The notes under the pieces are model-generated. The model saw only the letters and a program-made list of their open reading frames with translations, was not told the origin of the DNA and ran no database searches. A stretch of DNA of 18,443 nucleotides from an uncultured Actinomycetes bacterium (GTDB lineage Bacteria; Actinomycetota; Actinomycetes; Nanopelagicales; Nanopelagicaceae): assembly GCA_937864205.1 (NCBI GenBank), contig CALMJB010000007.1:1-18443 (forward strand), read 5' to 3'. The translations under genes and the position numbers were made by a program. This document shows, in pieces, positions 7,526-16,123 of this stretch (the first letter of the stretch is position 1; each line of letters begins with the position of its first letter).

Positions 7526-9550
7526 TCAGATTTTACCTTGTAATAATGCTTTAAATCCTGCCTCATCTAAGACGGTAATTCCCAATTCCTCTGCTTTTTC
7601 TAATTTAGAACCAGCGTTTTCGCCGGCAACAACAAAGTCTGTGTTTTTCGAGACCGAGCTAGCCGCTTTTCCGCCTCTGCTGGTAATTGCTTCATTCGCA
7701 CCATCTCGGGTGAAATCAATTAATGAGCCGGTCACCACAATGGTTTTTCCCTGCAAGATCTGAGGTAACTCATTATCAATTTTTTCTAATTCAAATTTAA
7801 CGCCAGCTTTCTGCCATTTGTTCACGATTTGGTTATGCCAATCAATTGAAAACCATTCAACGATTGAAGCAGCGATAATTTCACCGACGCCATCAACCTT
7901 AGCCAGGCGCTCTTCGCTAGCTGACTGAATAGCTTTAATTGATTTGAATTCGTTAGCTAATGCTTGCGCGGCAGTTGGTCCGACATGACGAATCGAGAGA
8001 GCGACCAATTTTCGCCATAGTGGTTTTTGCTTAGCATTTTCTAGGGCAGATAAAAGTTTGGTCGCGTTCGCGCCTAATGTGCCATCTTTTTTAAGAAAGA
8101 AATCACATTTACTTAATTTGGTTTCATCTAGATCAAATAAATCTGCTTCATCTTTTACTAATTTATCTTTCAATAACGCCTGCGAAGATTCATATCCTAA
8201 AATTTCAATATCTAACGCGGCCCGCGAGCCAATGTAATAAAGCCGTTCGACCAATTGTGCCGGACAACTTTGCGAATTTGGGCAACGAATATCAACATCG
8301 CCCACTGACTCTGCTTTTAAAGTAGCACCGCACTCGGGGCATTTTTTCGGCATCACAAATTCTTTTTCATTGCCGGTACGTTTTTCAGTAATTGCGCCCA
8401 GCACTTCCGGAATGACATCTCCGGCTTTTCTAATTAAAACCGTATCGCCGATTAAAATGCCTTTTCGTTCAACCTCTTGAGCATTATGCAAAGTTGCATT
8501 TGTAATTGTTGAGCCAGCAACTTTCACAGGTTCCATATATGCAAACGGAGTGACTCGACCGGTGCGACCAACGCTGACTCGAATATCTAATAATTTTGTA
8601 GTTACTTCTTCAGGTGGATATTTGTATGCAATCGCCCATTTTGGAGCCCGACTTGTAAAACCTAAATCAGTTTGAATCGATAACTCATTAACTTTTATAA
8701 CCACACCGTCAATTTCATGTTCTAGATCATGGCGATGTGCCTCATACTCTTTTACATATTCGCTAACTGCTTGTTTAGTTTTAACAACTTTAAAGTGTTT
8801 ACTGGTTGGCATTCCCCAACTTTTTAGCAATTTGTAAGCATCTGCTTGAGAAGAGAATTTTTGATCGGTGAAACCGATTCCATGGACAATCAAACTAAGT
8901 GGTCGACTGGCGGTAATTTTCGGATCTTTCTGTCGCAATGAACCAGCAGCAGCATTTCGTGGATTAGCAAAGCGAGCTTTGCCTTGTTCTTCTAATAAAT
9001 CATTTAACTCTTCAAATGCTTTGATTGGAAAATAAACCTCACCTCTAATCTCAATTTTGTTTGGAATCTGATCGCCCGATAAAAGATGCGGCACACTCTT
9101 GATCGTTTTTACATTCAACGTTACATCTTCACCGGTGGTGCCATTTCCACGGGTAAGCGCTCTGACCAATTTACCTTTTTCATAGAGCAGATTTATAGCC
9201 AAGCCATCTATCTTTAATTCGCAGAGCCAAGTAGCACTTTTGCTGACTTTTTCAACTCGTTCGAACCAGGCGTTCAATTCCGTATCGTCAAAAACATTAT
9301 CTAGCGACATCATGCGCTCTAAATGATCATGTTGCTCAAATTGTGTGGCAAAACCTCCGCCGACTTCGTCAGTAGGAGAATCGGCTACTTTAAATTGCGG
9401 ATATTTCTTTTCTAATTTCAATAATTTTTGCCACAGCTCATCGAATTGAGCATCACTTATTTCAGGTTTATCTAAAACATAGTATTTGAACTGATGATCT
9501 TTAATCTGGTCAGTTAATTCAGCAATTTTGCGTCGAATCTGGGCGCTCAT
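7526..9550 (-). CDS. ligA: NAD-dependent DNA ligase LigA
   Basis: Seals nicks in DNA during replication and repair, using NAD. The 674-residue protein has the full family layout. An N-terminal Ia domain (YYVLDKPEISDAQFDELW) contacts NMN. The adenylation domain carries catalytic Lys113 in CELKIDG, and the OB fold includes VGRTGRVTPFA. The four-Cys zinc finger is CPECG...IRCPNSQSCPAQ, followed by helix-hairpin-helix repeats (for example LAKVDGVGEIIAASI). A C-terminal BRCT domain (about 600-671, GKTIVVTGSLIDFTRDGA) ends the protein. The ATG start is preceded by GAGAA 4 bases upstream, a modest ribosome-binding site, and lies 18 bases after the mnmA stop. Confidence 0.98.
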   Translation of the reverse strand: MSAQIRRKIAELTDQIKDHQFKYYVLDKPEISDAQFDELWQKLLKLEKKYPQFKVADSPTDEVGGGFATQFEQHDHLERMMSLDNVFDDTELNAWFERVEKVSKSATWLCELKIDGLAINLLYEKGKLVRALTRGNGTTGEDVTLNVKTIKSVPHLLSGDQIPNKIEIRGEVYFPIKAFEELNDLLEEQGKARFANPRNAAAGSLRQKDPKITASRPLSLIVHGIGFTDQKFSSQADAYKLLKSWGMPTSKHFKVVKTKQAVSEYVKEYEAHRHDLEHEIDGVVIKVNELSIQTDLGFTSRAPKWAIAYKYPPEEVTTKLLDIRVSVGRTGRVTPFAYMEPVKVAGSTITNATLHNAQEVERKGILIGDTVLIRKAGDVIPEVLGAITEKRTGNEKEFVMPKKCPECGATLKAESVGDVDIRCPNSQSCPAQLVERLYYIGSRAALDIEILGYESSQALLKDKLVKDEADLFDLDETKLSKCDFFLKKDGTLGANATKLLSALENAKQKPLWRKLVALSIRHVGPTAAQALANEFKSIKAIQSASEERLAKVDGVGEIIAASIVEWFSIDWHNQIVNKWQKAGVKFELEKIDNELPQILQGKTIVVTGSLIDFTRDGANEAITSRGGKAASSVSKNTDFVVAGENAGSKLEKAEELGITVLDEAGFKALLQGKI

Positions 9551-9568
9551 TAAGTTCTCAATGATTTG

Positions 9569-10645
9569 CTAATTTGTTTCAGTAATTGTGGCTGATCCGA
9601 CGACGCGATCTTGATCGTAAATTACTAAGCCTTGACCAGTTGCTAATCCAAACAGCGGTTCATCAAGATTTACTTTTATTGAAGTGCCATCAAACAGATA
9701 TTCACATGGCAAGGCATCGCCATGTGCGCGAACTTGCGCAAAACCTTTGTAGTTTTTATTCACATCTATTTTTGGACCGCAAAAAATTGCCGGTGTTCCG
9801 ACAATATTCTTAACGGCAAGTTGTTCATGCTCGCCAACTACAACCGTGTTTGTTTTTGGCTCAATCTTTAAAACATAACGCGGTTCACCTGATTTAGTTG
9901 GCACAGTTAAACCTAACCCACGGCGCTGACCAACGGTGTAGGTGTAAGCACCGCGATGTTCACCCAATTTTTCACCAGTTTGATCAACGATTGGACCAAC
10001 ATTTGAACCGAGTTTGTCGCGCAACCAACCAGCATTGTCGCCGTGCGGCACAAAACAAATGTCATGTGAATCTGGTTTGTTTGCAACAAAAAGCCCACGT
10101 GCTTTCGCCTCTTTGCGGGTATCAATTTTTTCAGTATCGCCCAGTGGAAAATGTGCGCCTTGCAATTGCTCTTCATTTAGAACTGCCAATACATACGATT
10201 GATCTTTGGCATAATCTTTTGCGCGATGCAAAGTTTTGTAGGTGCCATTGTCTTTGGTAATCGCGTAATGCCCTGTGACCACGCCATCAAAACCAAGTGC
10301 TTTTGCACGGTCTAACACCGCAGCGAACTTAATTTTTTCATTGCAACGCAAACATGGATTAGGAGTGCGCCCACTTTTATATTCGCTTAAGAAATTTTCA
10401 ACAACTTGATCATGAAATTCATTTGCCATATCCCAGATATAAAACGGAATTCCGATTACATCAGCGGCTCTTCTGGCATCATGCGAATCTTCTATAGTGC
10501 AGCAACCACGAGCACCAGAACGGTATTTTTGTGGATTACTCGAAAGCGCCAGATGTACTCCAACGACATCATGACCTGCATCAACTGCGCGGGCAGCCGC
10601 AACCGCTGAATCAACTCCGCCACTCATAGCGGCCACTAGTCGCAT
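9569..10645 (-). CDS. mnmA: tRNA 2-thiouridylase MnmA
   Basis: Adds sulfur to uridine 34 of the Lys, Glu and Gln tRNAs (2-thiouridine), improving decoding. The PP-loop SGGVDS at residues 8-13 binds ATP. The catalytic Cys pair is visible as TPNPCLRCN (Cys98) and SHDICFVP (Cys197), the two thiols that form the disulfide-relay. GHYA, KDQSYVL and YTVGQRRGLGL are further family motifs. Length 358 is usual. It sits 4 bases after the cysteine desulfurase stop, and that enzyme is the expected source of the sulfur. This desulfurase-mnmA order is also found, as I recall, in mycobacteria (Rv3025c-Rv3024c). AAGG lies upstream of the ATG, but 11 bases away. Confidence 0.97.
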   Translation of the reverse strand: MRLVAAMSGGVDSAVAAARAVDAGHDVVGVHLALSSNPQKYRSGARGCCTIEDSHDARRAADVIGIPFYIWDMANEFHDQVVENFLSEYKSGRTPNPCLRCNEKIKFAAVLDRAKALGFDGVVTGHYAITKDNGTYKTLHRAKDYAKDQSYVLAVLNEEQLQGAHFPLGDTEKIDTRKEAKARGLFVANKPDSHDICFVPHGDNAGWLRDKLGSNVGPIVDQTGEKLGEHRGAYTYTVGQRRGLGLTVPTKSGEPRYVLKIEPKTNTVVVGEHEQLAVKNIVGTPAIFCGPKIDVNKNYKGFAQVRAHGDALPCEYLFDGTSIKVNLDEPLFGLATGQGLVIYDQDRVVGSATITETN

Positions 10646-10649
10646 ATTT

Positions 10650-11825
10650 TTAATTTGCCTTAACTAAAGTAGCGCGCGATCTTGCCACCACATTAGAAAT
10701 TACCGCGGCTAATTTTTCAATTTCAGATTCAGTGTTTGTATCACTTAATGAAAATCGAAGTGATGATCTGGCAGCTGATTCAGATAGTCCAATTGCCATT
10801 AGAACATGGCTGGGCTGTTGCACGCCGGCACTGCAAGCTGAGCCGGTGGAACAGGCAATTCCTTCGGCATCAAGTAACAACAACATGCCATCACTTTCGG
10901 TGCCGGGAAAAGTTATATTTGCAATTCCAGGTAGGGATAAATCATCAGAATTACTTTTGTCACCGTTTAAATGCGCATCTGGTATTTGCTCTAGCACTTT
11001 TGTAATCAGTAATTGTTTTAATTGACGTACTCGGGTAGTGCGCTTTGCGAAATTTTCCTGATAAAACTTGGCAGCCGCCGCAAATGCAATTATTCCTGGA
11101 GCATTAAAAGTTCCGCTGCGTAGATCTCGCTCTTGTCCGCCACCGTGCAATATTGGTTCTAAATCGACGCCTCGCTTAAGTATCAATGCCGCCACGCCAA
11201 GCGGACCACCAACTTTATGAGCCGAAATTGTTGCCGAAGTTACTGCTAAATCTTTAAATGAAAACTTAGTCTTTAAAAAGCTCTGCACCGAGTCGGTATG
11301 AAATGGAATCTCGCCCGCTATTTGTGCTAATCGCTGGATTGGTTGAATCGTGCCAATTTCATTGTTGGAATGCATGATTGAAATCAGCGCGATTTTGCCA
11401 GCATATTTAGTTAGCGCTTCTTGATACTTTGCTTCATTAATAAATCCATTTTCAGAAACCGGTATTTCGATAACGACTGCACCCTCATGTTCTTGTAGCC
11501 AATGAATGGGATCAATAACTGCATGATGTTCAAAACTGCTGGTGATAATGACATTTTTACCGGTTTTCTTGCCCCGCCAATAAAAACCTTTGATTGCCAA
11601 ATTGTTTGCCTCAGTACCACTGGCGGTGAAAATTATTTCACTCGGTGCGCAATCGGCGATTTTTGCTAACTCTTCCCGCGCCTGTTCCAAATCTTTACGA
11701 GCTTTGCGACCTGCTGAATGCAGTGACGATGCATTACCTAGATGAGTCGCACTTTGCGTAAGAGCAGCAATTGCAGCTGGCACCATTTGCGTTGTCGCGG
11801 CATGGTCAAAGTAGATCTGGCTCAT
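10650..11825 (-). CDS. iscS: Cysteine desulfurase (IscS/NifS type)
   Basis: A pyridoxal-phosphate enzyme that takes sulfur from cysteine, giving alanine and a protein persulfide. The N-terminus YFDHAATT is typical. The PLP lysine is Lys204 in SAHKVGGP, and the sulfur-carrying Cys331 lies in TGSACSAG. Other marks are ASGTEANNLAI, the His of EHHAVI, MHSNNEIGTIQP and the phosphate-binding HTDSVQ. The short loop around the active Cys followed by a C-terminal helix fits class I desulfurases. Length 391 is normal. Directly downstream MnmA is the obvious sulfur acceptor; iron-sulfur assembly is also possible, but no scaffold gene is in view. The ATG has no ribosome-binding site; a -10-like box 6 bases upstream suggests a leaderless transcript. 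Confidence 0.95.
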   Translation of the reverse strand: MSQIYFDHAATTQMVPAAIAALTQSATHLGNASSLHSAGRKARKDLEQAREELAKIADCAPSEIIFTASGTEANNLAIKGFYWRGKKTGKNVIITSSFEHHAVIDPIHWLQEHEGAVVIEIPVSENGFINEAKYQEALTKYAGKIALISIMHSNNEIGTIQPIQRLAQIAGEIPFHTDSVQSFLKTKFSFKDLAVTSATISAHKVGGPLGVAALILKRGVDLEPILHGGGQERDLRSGTFNAPGIIAFAAAAKFYQENFAKRTTRVRQLKQLLITKVLEQIPDAHLNGDKSNSDDLSLPGIANITFPGTESDGMLLLLDAEGIACSTGSACSAGVQQPSHVLMAIGLSESAARSSLRFSLSDTNTESEIEKLAAVISNVVARSRATLVKAN

Positions 11826-11831
11826 GTGCTA

Positions 11832-11837
11832 ATTCTA
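11832..11837 (-). promoter_or_regulatory. Candidate -10 box for a leaderless iscS-mnmA-ligA transcript
   Basis: On the minus strand TAGAAT, one mismatch from TATAAT, ends 6 bases before the ATG of the cysteine desulfurase. At that distance transcription would begin at or next to the start codon. This agrees with the lack of any AGGAGG-like site there. The -35 region is a weak match (AATTTA with a 17-base spacer). An AT-rich inverted repeat, TTAAAT/ATTTAA (11854-11859 and 11867-11872), lies just upstream. Leaderless genes are frequent in actinobacteria. Placement is inferred, not measured. Confidence 0.35.
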
Positions 11838-11872
11838 TTTCGTTAATTAAGGGTTAAATTGAGTTGATTTAA

Positions 11873-12817
11873 TCAGGATTTACGAGCGATTATTCCTTTG
11901 GTTGCCTGAGGCACAACGTTAAATAAATCGCCAATTACGCCAAAATCTGCCAATTCAAAAATCGGCGCTTCTGGATCTTTATTTATTGCGACGATTGTTT
12001 TACTGGTCTGCATTCCAGCCCGATGTTGAATCGCGCCAGAAATGCCACAAGCAACATAAAGTTGTGGCGAAACCGTTTTGCCAGTCTGTCCAACTTGATG
12101 ACTGTGCGGATACCAACCAGCATCAGTTGCAGCACGTGATGCACCAACCGCGGCTCCGAGTGCGTCAGCAAGTTCTTCAATTGGTTTGAAATCTCCGTTT
12201 GTGCCCCGGCCACCTGAAACCACCACATTTGCTTCGGTAAGTTCTGGCCGACCACCTTTAATCGCCGGTTTCGATTGAATTACTGGATTTAATTTTGCTA
12301 AATCTGAAATTTGCACTGCGAATTCTTCGACGGTCGGATTTGAATTTGTCGCAGTTGCTTCGATGCTGTTGCCGCGTAATGTCACGATTGCAGTTGCCGT
12401 GGTAACCGCAGAATGCACCGTTGTTGAACCACCAAAGACCGATTGAGTTGTGATTCGATCTTTATCTATATTAATTGCATCAGTAATTAATCCGGAATCA
12501 GTTTGCACCGCTACCCGCCCAGCAATTTCTTTGCCACGTGCACTTGATGTTATTAGAACAGCAGTTGGATTTTTAGATTTGATTAATTGTGAAATTCCAT
12601 CGGCTATAGCAGCAACCGAAAATTTTTCCCATTCGCCAGAGCAAGTTATTACCTGATCTACTGAAAAGTTTTTTAATTGATCAATTAATGAACTAGGTTG
12701 ACTTGAAAAAACTATTGCGACTGATTCGCCTATACTCTTTGCAAAAGTCGCTAACTCACCGGCAGATTTAGCAACTTTGCCATCTTGATGATCAACTAGG
12801 AAAAAAACTTGGCTCAT
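11873..12817 (-). CDS. etfA: Electron transfer flavoprotein alpha subunit
   Basis: Pairs with EtfB to carry electrons from acyl-CoA and other dehydrogenases to the respiratory chain through ETF:quinone oxidoreductase. The C-terminal FAD domain is clear: SGGRGTNGDF, GAAVGASRAATDAGW, HQVGQTGKTVSPQLYVACGISGAIQHRAG (read in parts), then AINKDPEAPIFELADFGVIGDLF. The N-terminal domain (residues 1-170) has the adenine-nucleotide-hydrolase-like fold with SSARGKEIAGRVAV. Length 314 is normal. The start ATG is 5 bases after the etfB stop. No partner dehydrogenase gene is in the window, so the electron donor is not known. Confidence 0.97.
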   Translation of the reverse strand: MSQVFFLVDHQDGKVAKSAGELATFAKSIGESVAIVFSSQPSSLIDQLKNFSVDQVITCSGEWEKFSVAAIADGISQLIKSKNPTAVLITSSARGKEIAGRVAVQTDSGLITDAINIDKDRITTQSVFGGSTTVHSAVTTATAIVTLRGNSIEATATNSNPTVEEFAVQISDLAKLNPVIQSKPAIKGGRPELTEANVVVSGGRGTNGDFKPIEELADALGAAVGASRAATDAGWYPHSHQVGQTGKTVSPQLYVACGISGAIQHRAGMQTSKTIVAINKDPEAPIFELADFGVIGDLFNVVPQATKGIIARKS

Positions 12818-12822
12818 TTATG

Positions 12823-13632
12823 TTATGCCAGCCGTTTCTCTTTTAAATACTCGACCAATTTATCGCCGGCAGAACCATCATCTTGTACTTTTAATCCGGC
12901 AGCTTTAGCAGGTCTAGGCAATGCATCTTTTACCGCCGACCAAGCCGCTGCAGAACCAACGGCCGATGCTTGAATGTTTAAATCTGCCAAAGATTTAGTG
13001 GTAATTGATTTCTTTTTAGCAGCCATGATGCCTTTGAAAGATGGATACCTTGGTTCATTTATTTTCTCGATCACCGAAACAACCGCAGGAAAATTTGCAC
13101 TCATTGTTTCAACACCAAATTCAGTAACCCGGTCAATTTCTACTTTTTTAGCAGCCGGATCAACCAAAACTTTTCCGGCAAAAGTTAATTGCGCAAATTG
13201 CAATCGCTGCGCCAACATCGCAGGCACTACTGACATGCGCGCATCGGTTGATTCGGTTCCGCAAATTACTAAATCAAAACCTTCATTTTTAATTACCTCT
13301 GATAAAACTTTTGAAGTTGCTAATGCATCAGAACCAGCAAGCGCTGCATCACTTACCAAAATCGCGTTGTCTGCACCCATAGAAAGCGCTTTGCGGATTG
13401 CTTCGGTAGCGCGCTCGGGGCCCATTGAAATAACAGTTATTGAATGACCACTTGCTTCACCGGCTTCACCAGTTGCGGAATTTTTTTCAACAATTCGTAG
13501 GGCCTCTTCAACCGCATATTCATCTAAATCATTAAGAACTGCATCAACGCCAGCGCGATCTAGTAACCCATTTGCCATTTTCTTTTCTGCCCAAGAATCT
13601 GGCACTTGCTTCACGCAAACAGCAATTTTCAT
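12823..13632 (-). CDS. etfB: Electron transfer flavoprotein beta subunit
   Basis: EtfB binds AMP and, with EtfA, forms the FAD-carrying heterodimer. The N-terminus MKIAVCVKQVPDSW is the family start, so I take ATG at 13632 rather than the in-frame TTG two codons upstream. Further marks are LNDLDEYAVEEALRI, MGPERATEAIRKALSMGADNA, DLVICGTESTDARMSVVPAMLAQRL and the recognition-loop region NEPRYPSFKGIMAAKKK. The tail with WSAVKDALPRPAKAAG and VEYLKEKRLA is also usual. Length is about 269. It is the first gene of the minus-strand run. No ribosome-binding site precedes the ATG, so the transcript may start close to it. Confidence 0.96.
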   Translation of the reverse strand: MKIAVCVKQVPDSWAEKKMANGLLDRAGVDAVLNDLDEYAVEEALRIVEKNSATGEAGEASGHSITVISMGPERATEAIRKALSMGADNAILVSDAALAGSDALATSKVLSEVIKNEGFDLVICGTESTDARMSVVPAMLAQRLQFAQLTFAGKVLVDPAAKKVEIDRVTEFGVETMSANFPAVVSVIEKINEPRYPSFKGIMAAKKKSITTKSLADLNIQASAVGSAAAWSAVKDALPRPAKAAGLKVQDDGSAGDKLVEYLKEKRLA

Positions 13633-13639
13633 GTTCAAA

Positions 13640-13657
13640 GGTTACTTACTGGTAACC
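13640..13657. promoter_or_regulatory. Inverted repeat just upstream of etfB
   Basis: GGTTAC and GTAACC are perfect 6-base arms separated by 6 bases (TTACTG), starting 7 bases before the etfB ATG. Placed this close to a probable start of transcription, the repeat could be an operator or a small hairpin affecting initiation. The sequence alone cannot tell these apart. A TAnnnT box (TAACCT) on the minus strand overlaps its near arm, 6 bases before the ATG. Confidence 0.3.
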
Positions 13658-13703
13658 GATGGGACCAGTCCAAGTTCTTCACTTTTAGTTCGCTGACACT
13701 TAA

Positions 13704-13722
13704 CCTCAACCTTTACTTGAGG
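13704..13722. promoter_or_regulatory. Inverted repeat upstream of the mannosyltransferase gene
   Basis: CCTCAA and TTGAGG are perfect 6-base arms around CCTTTAC, about 27 bases before the GTG start of the glycosyltransferase. It lies where a promoter or operator would be expected in this divergent gap. CTGACA at 13693-13698 resembles a -35 box, but no convincing -10 follows. It may be a regulator-binding site; no evidence beyond symmetry and position. Confidence 0.3.
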
Positions 13723-13748
13723 CTTCATAAGGTTCGGAAACTGAGCCC

Positions 13749-14909
13749 GTGAGAGTCGCAATAGTCACTGAGTCCTTTCTCCCCTCGGTAAACGGAGTTA
13801 CAAACTCTGTCTTAAGAATTTTAGAACATCTTGAACAGAGCGGGGACGAATCCTTGGTAATAACACCGGCCACTGAGGGCGTGCCAAAAATTTACGCCGG
13901 TGCAAAAATAAAGACGACATTCTCTTTACAGACACAAAACCTCAAACCACTCGGATTACCGATGGGTCTACCCCAGCGAAGGATGAAGCACCTACTCGAA
14001 GGGTTCGATCCAGATGTAATTCACTTGGCCTCACCAATGCTGATGGGAGGGTATGTCGCAAAAATTGCGCGCAAGTTATCTATTCCAACACTCTCGGTTT
14101 TTCAAACTGACATGGGTGGTTTTGCTCGACAAAATGGGTTTGGAATTGCACAAAATTCTCTACAAAAAATGTTGTACAAAATTCACTCGATGACTGATCG
14201 AACATTGGCGCCATCGCCGCACAGCGCACTTGACCTGCACTTAGCTGGCGTGCCAAATGTTTTTTTATGGAGACGTGGGGTTGATTCAGAATTGTTCCAT
14301 CCCGATAAGCGCAACCCTTACATCAGAAAGCAGTTGTTGGGTTTGAATTCAAGGCGAAAACTCATCGGATATGTGGGTCGATTAGCTGGTGAGAAACGAG
14401 TGCAAGATTTAGAGATTTTGGATAAGCAAGACAATCTTCAATTAATTATTGTGGGCGAAGGCAGTCAGCGATCTAAATTAGAGCGATTACTCCCAAATGC
14501 AAAGTTTCTCGGGTTCAAATCGGGAAATGAATTAGCGGAAATCTATGCCAACTTAGATCTTTTTGTGCACCCTGGGCCAAATGAAACTTTCTGTCAAACG
14601 GTGCAAGAGGCACTCGCCTCGGGTACGCCCTGCATAGTTCCCAAGACCGGCGGAGCTAAAGACTTGATTAAATCCAATGAAACTGGATACGTGGTTGATA
14701 CATCAAATCCAAAAGCCCTGCTTGAAACTGTTTCAACTCACCTAGATCGCATAGACCAAAAATTAATGCGCCAGAATGCAAGAGAATCAGTTGCTTTTAG
14801 AACCTGGAAAACAATAAATTCAGAGTTACGAGAGCATTACAAGGAATTAATTGAAATAAATCTAAAATCTAGAAATCCAATTAATCTAAAAACTGGAATT
14901 GTTGCGTAA
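13749..14909 (+). CDS. mgtA: GT4 glycosyltransferase, MgtA-like GDP-mannose-dependent mannosyltransferase
   Basis: A retaining GT-B glycosyltransferase. The N-terminus RVAIVTESFLPSVNGVTNSVLRI, DPDVIHLASP, FQTDMGGFA and RTLAPS, then RRGVDSELF, GYVGRLAGEKRV, HPGPNETFCQTVQEALASG and the C-terminal RTWKTI, follow mycobacterial MgtA (Rv0557) closely as I recall that sequence. The nucleotide-binding E-x7-E pair is Glu279/Glu287. MgtA mannosylates a glucuronic-acid diacylglycerol or the related phosphatidylinositol-type acceptor on the inner face of the membrane, starting lipomannan-like glycolipids. The acceptor here is not known. The GTG start fits the family N-terminus exactly; GGAAA 8 bases upstream is a weak ribosome-binding site. 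No membrane helix is seen. It heads a three-gene plus-strand cluster. Confidence 0.88.
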   Translation: MRVAIVTESFLPSVNGVTNSVLRILEHLEQSGDESLVITPATEGVPKIYAGAKIKTTFSLQTQNLKPLGLPMGLPQRRMKHLLEGFDPDVIHLASPMLMGGYVAKIARKLSIPTLSVFQTDMGGFARQNGFGIAQNSLQKMLYKIHSMTDRTLAPSPHSALDLHLAGVPNVFLWRRGVDSELFHPDKRNPYIRKQLLGLNSRRKLIGYVGRLAGEKRVQDLEILDKQDNLQLIIVGEGSQRSKLERLLPNAKFLGFKSGNELAEIYANLDLFVHPGPNETFCQTVQEALASGTPCIVPKTGGAKDLIKSNETGYVVDTSNPKALLETVSTHLDRIDQKLMRQNARESVAFRTWKTINSELREHYKELIEINLKSRNPINLKTGIVA

Positions 14910-14915
14910 TCTCTT

Positions 14916-16076
14916 ATGAAAATAGTGCATATCGCAAACTTTTATGGGCCAAATTCTGGTGGTATTAAAACTACAATCCATGAATTAGGTCGCGGTTATC
15001 AACGATATGGAAATGAGTTCATTTACATAGTACCCGGACCTAAATTCATGCAAGAATCCACAATTTTTGGAACGGAAATTTGCCTACCTGGCCGCACGTT
15101 GCCTGGTTCTGGCGGATATCAAGTAATTGCTAGCAAAAGACAATTGCGAAATTTGTTGGAATTCTTACAGCCAGATATTGTCGAAGTCTCAGATCGATTT
15201 ACCCTGATTTGGATTGGTAAGTGGGCAAAAAGGCAAAAAATCAAGTCTGTGGTTTTTAGTCACGAAACATTACTTGGACTAATACAAAGATTCATCCCTT
15301 TGATCCCCAAGAGCATGGCAAAGTTAATTAGTAACTGGCACAACCGAAAACTGTCTAAATCATTCAACTACGTGATTGCAACCACCGAATTTGCCGCTCG
15401 AGAATTCAAAGCGATTAATTGTGATAATTTAAGAATTATTAAGCTTGGGGTCGACTTAGAAACCTTCAACCCAACAAATCGCTCAGACATGATCCACCAA
15501 GAATTAGGCAAAGGATCTGAATTTGTGTTGATGCATAGCGCCCGAATGTCTCCAGAGAAAGAACCACAACGTGCAATCGAAGCGCTGAGGGAGTTAATAA
15601 ATCGAGGTTATTCCATCCGACTAGTAATGCTCGGATGTGGCCCGATGTGGAAGAAAATTAAGAAGATATCAAGAGGTTTGCCGGTAGACACTTTAGGTTA
15701 TATTTGTGATCGAACGAAATTAGCAAAATACCTGGCAAGTGCAGACATAATGATTGCGCCGGGACCACTTGAAACATTTTGCCTGTCAGCTTTGGAATCT
15801 TTGGCTAGCGGTACACCTGTGGTGGCTTCGAAATCCAGTGCAGTGGGTGAACTCTTAGAGATAAATTCACAACATCCAGTTGGTTCAGTTGCGGCCGATA
15901 ATGGGATCAGTTTTGCAGCAGAGATAGAAAAAATTCTTAATTTTCCAAATATCAGGATTCGAAGTCGAGAAGTTGCAGAACAATTCAATTGGTCAACAAC
16001 CGTGGATTGTCTTCTAACTTTGTATGGGGCGAAAAAACCAATGGTCACAACGAGAAAAAGATTACGTGTTGCCTGA
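14916..16076 (+). CDS. GT4-family glycosyltransferase, acceptor unknown
   Basis: A second GT-B retaining glycosyltransferase, 386 residues. The N-terminal domain starts MKIVHIANFYGPNSGGIKT, with the glycine-rich loop of the family, and contains PDIVEVSDRFTL and VFSHETLLG. The C-terminal donor domain shows LGVDLETFNP, ARMSPEKEPQRAIEAL, VMLGCGPMWKKI and GPLETFCLSALESLASGTP, with the E-x7-E pair Glu286/Glu294. It is distantly like the gene before it, but the acceptor half differs, so it probably adds another sugar to the same or a related product. It starts 6 bases after the preceding stop with no strong ribosome-binding site, so coupling is likely. The basic tail (TTRKRLRVA) could touch the membrane surface. 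Sugar donor and product cannot be read from the sequence. Confidence 0.87.
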   Translation: MKIVHIANFYGPNSGGIKTTIHELGRGYQRYGNEFIYIVPGPKFMQESTIFGTEICLPGRTLPGSGGYQVIASKRQLRNLLEFLQPDIVEVSDRFTLIWIGKWAKRQKIKSVVFSHETLLGLIQRFIPLIPKSMAKLISNWHNRKLSKSFNYVIATTEFAAREFKAINCDNLRIIKLGVDLETFNPTNRSDMIHQELGKGSEFVLMHSARMSPEKEPQRAIEALRELINRGYSIRLVMLGCGPMWKKIKKISRGLPVDTLGYICDRTKLAKYLASADIMIAPGPLETFCLSALESLASGTPVVASKSSAVGELLEINSQHPVGSVAADNGISFAAEIEKILNFPNIRIRSREVAEQFNWSTTVDCLLTLYGAKKPMVTTRKRLRVA

Positions 16077-16113
16077 CCAACTGGAATGCAATACGGACTG
16101 AAATGAGGTAACC

Positions 16114-16118
16114 AGGAG
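16114..16118 (+). promoter_or_regulatory. Strong ribosome-binding site of the SGNH hydrolase gene
   Basis: AGGAG lies 5 bases before the ATG at 16124. It is the best match to the consensus in the window, where most genes have weak or no sites. It confirms this start and suggests independent initiation after the 47-base gap behind the second glycosyltransferase. Confidence 0.7.
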
Positions 16119-16123
16119 CCAAG

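Noticed and set aside
12974..13447. Plus-strand open frame of 157 codons
   Set aside because: It is the opposite-strand shadow of etfB; the etfB motifs explain the coding constraint.
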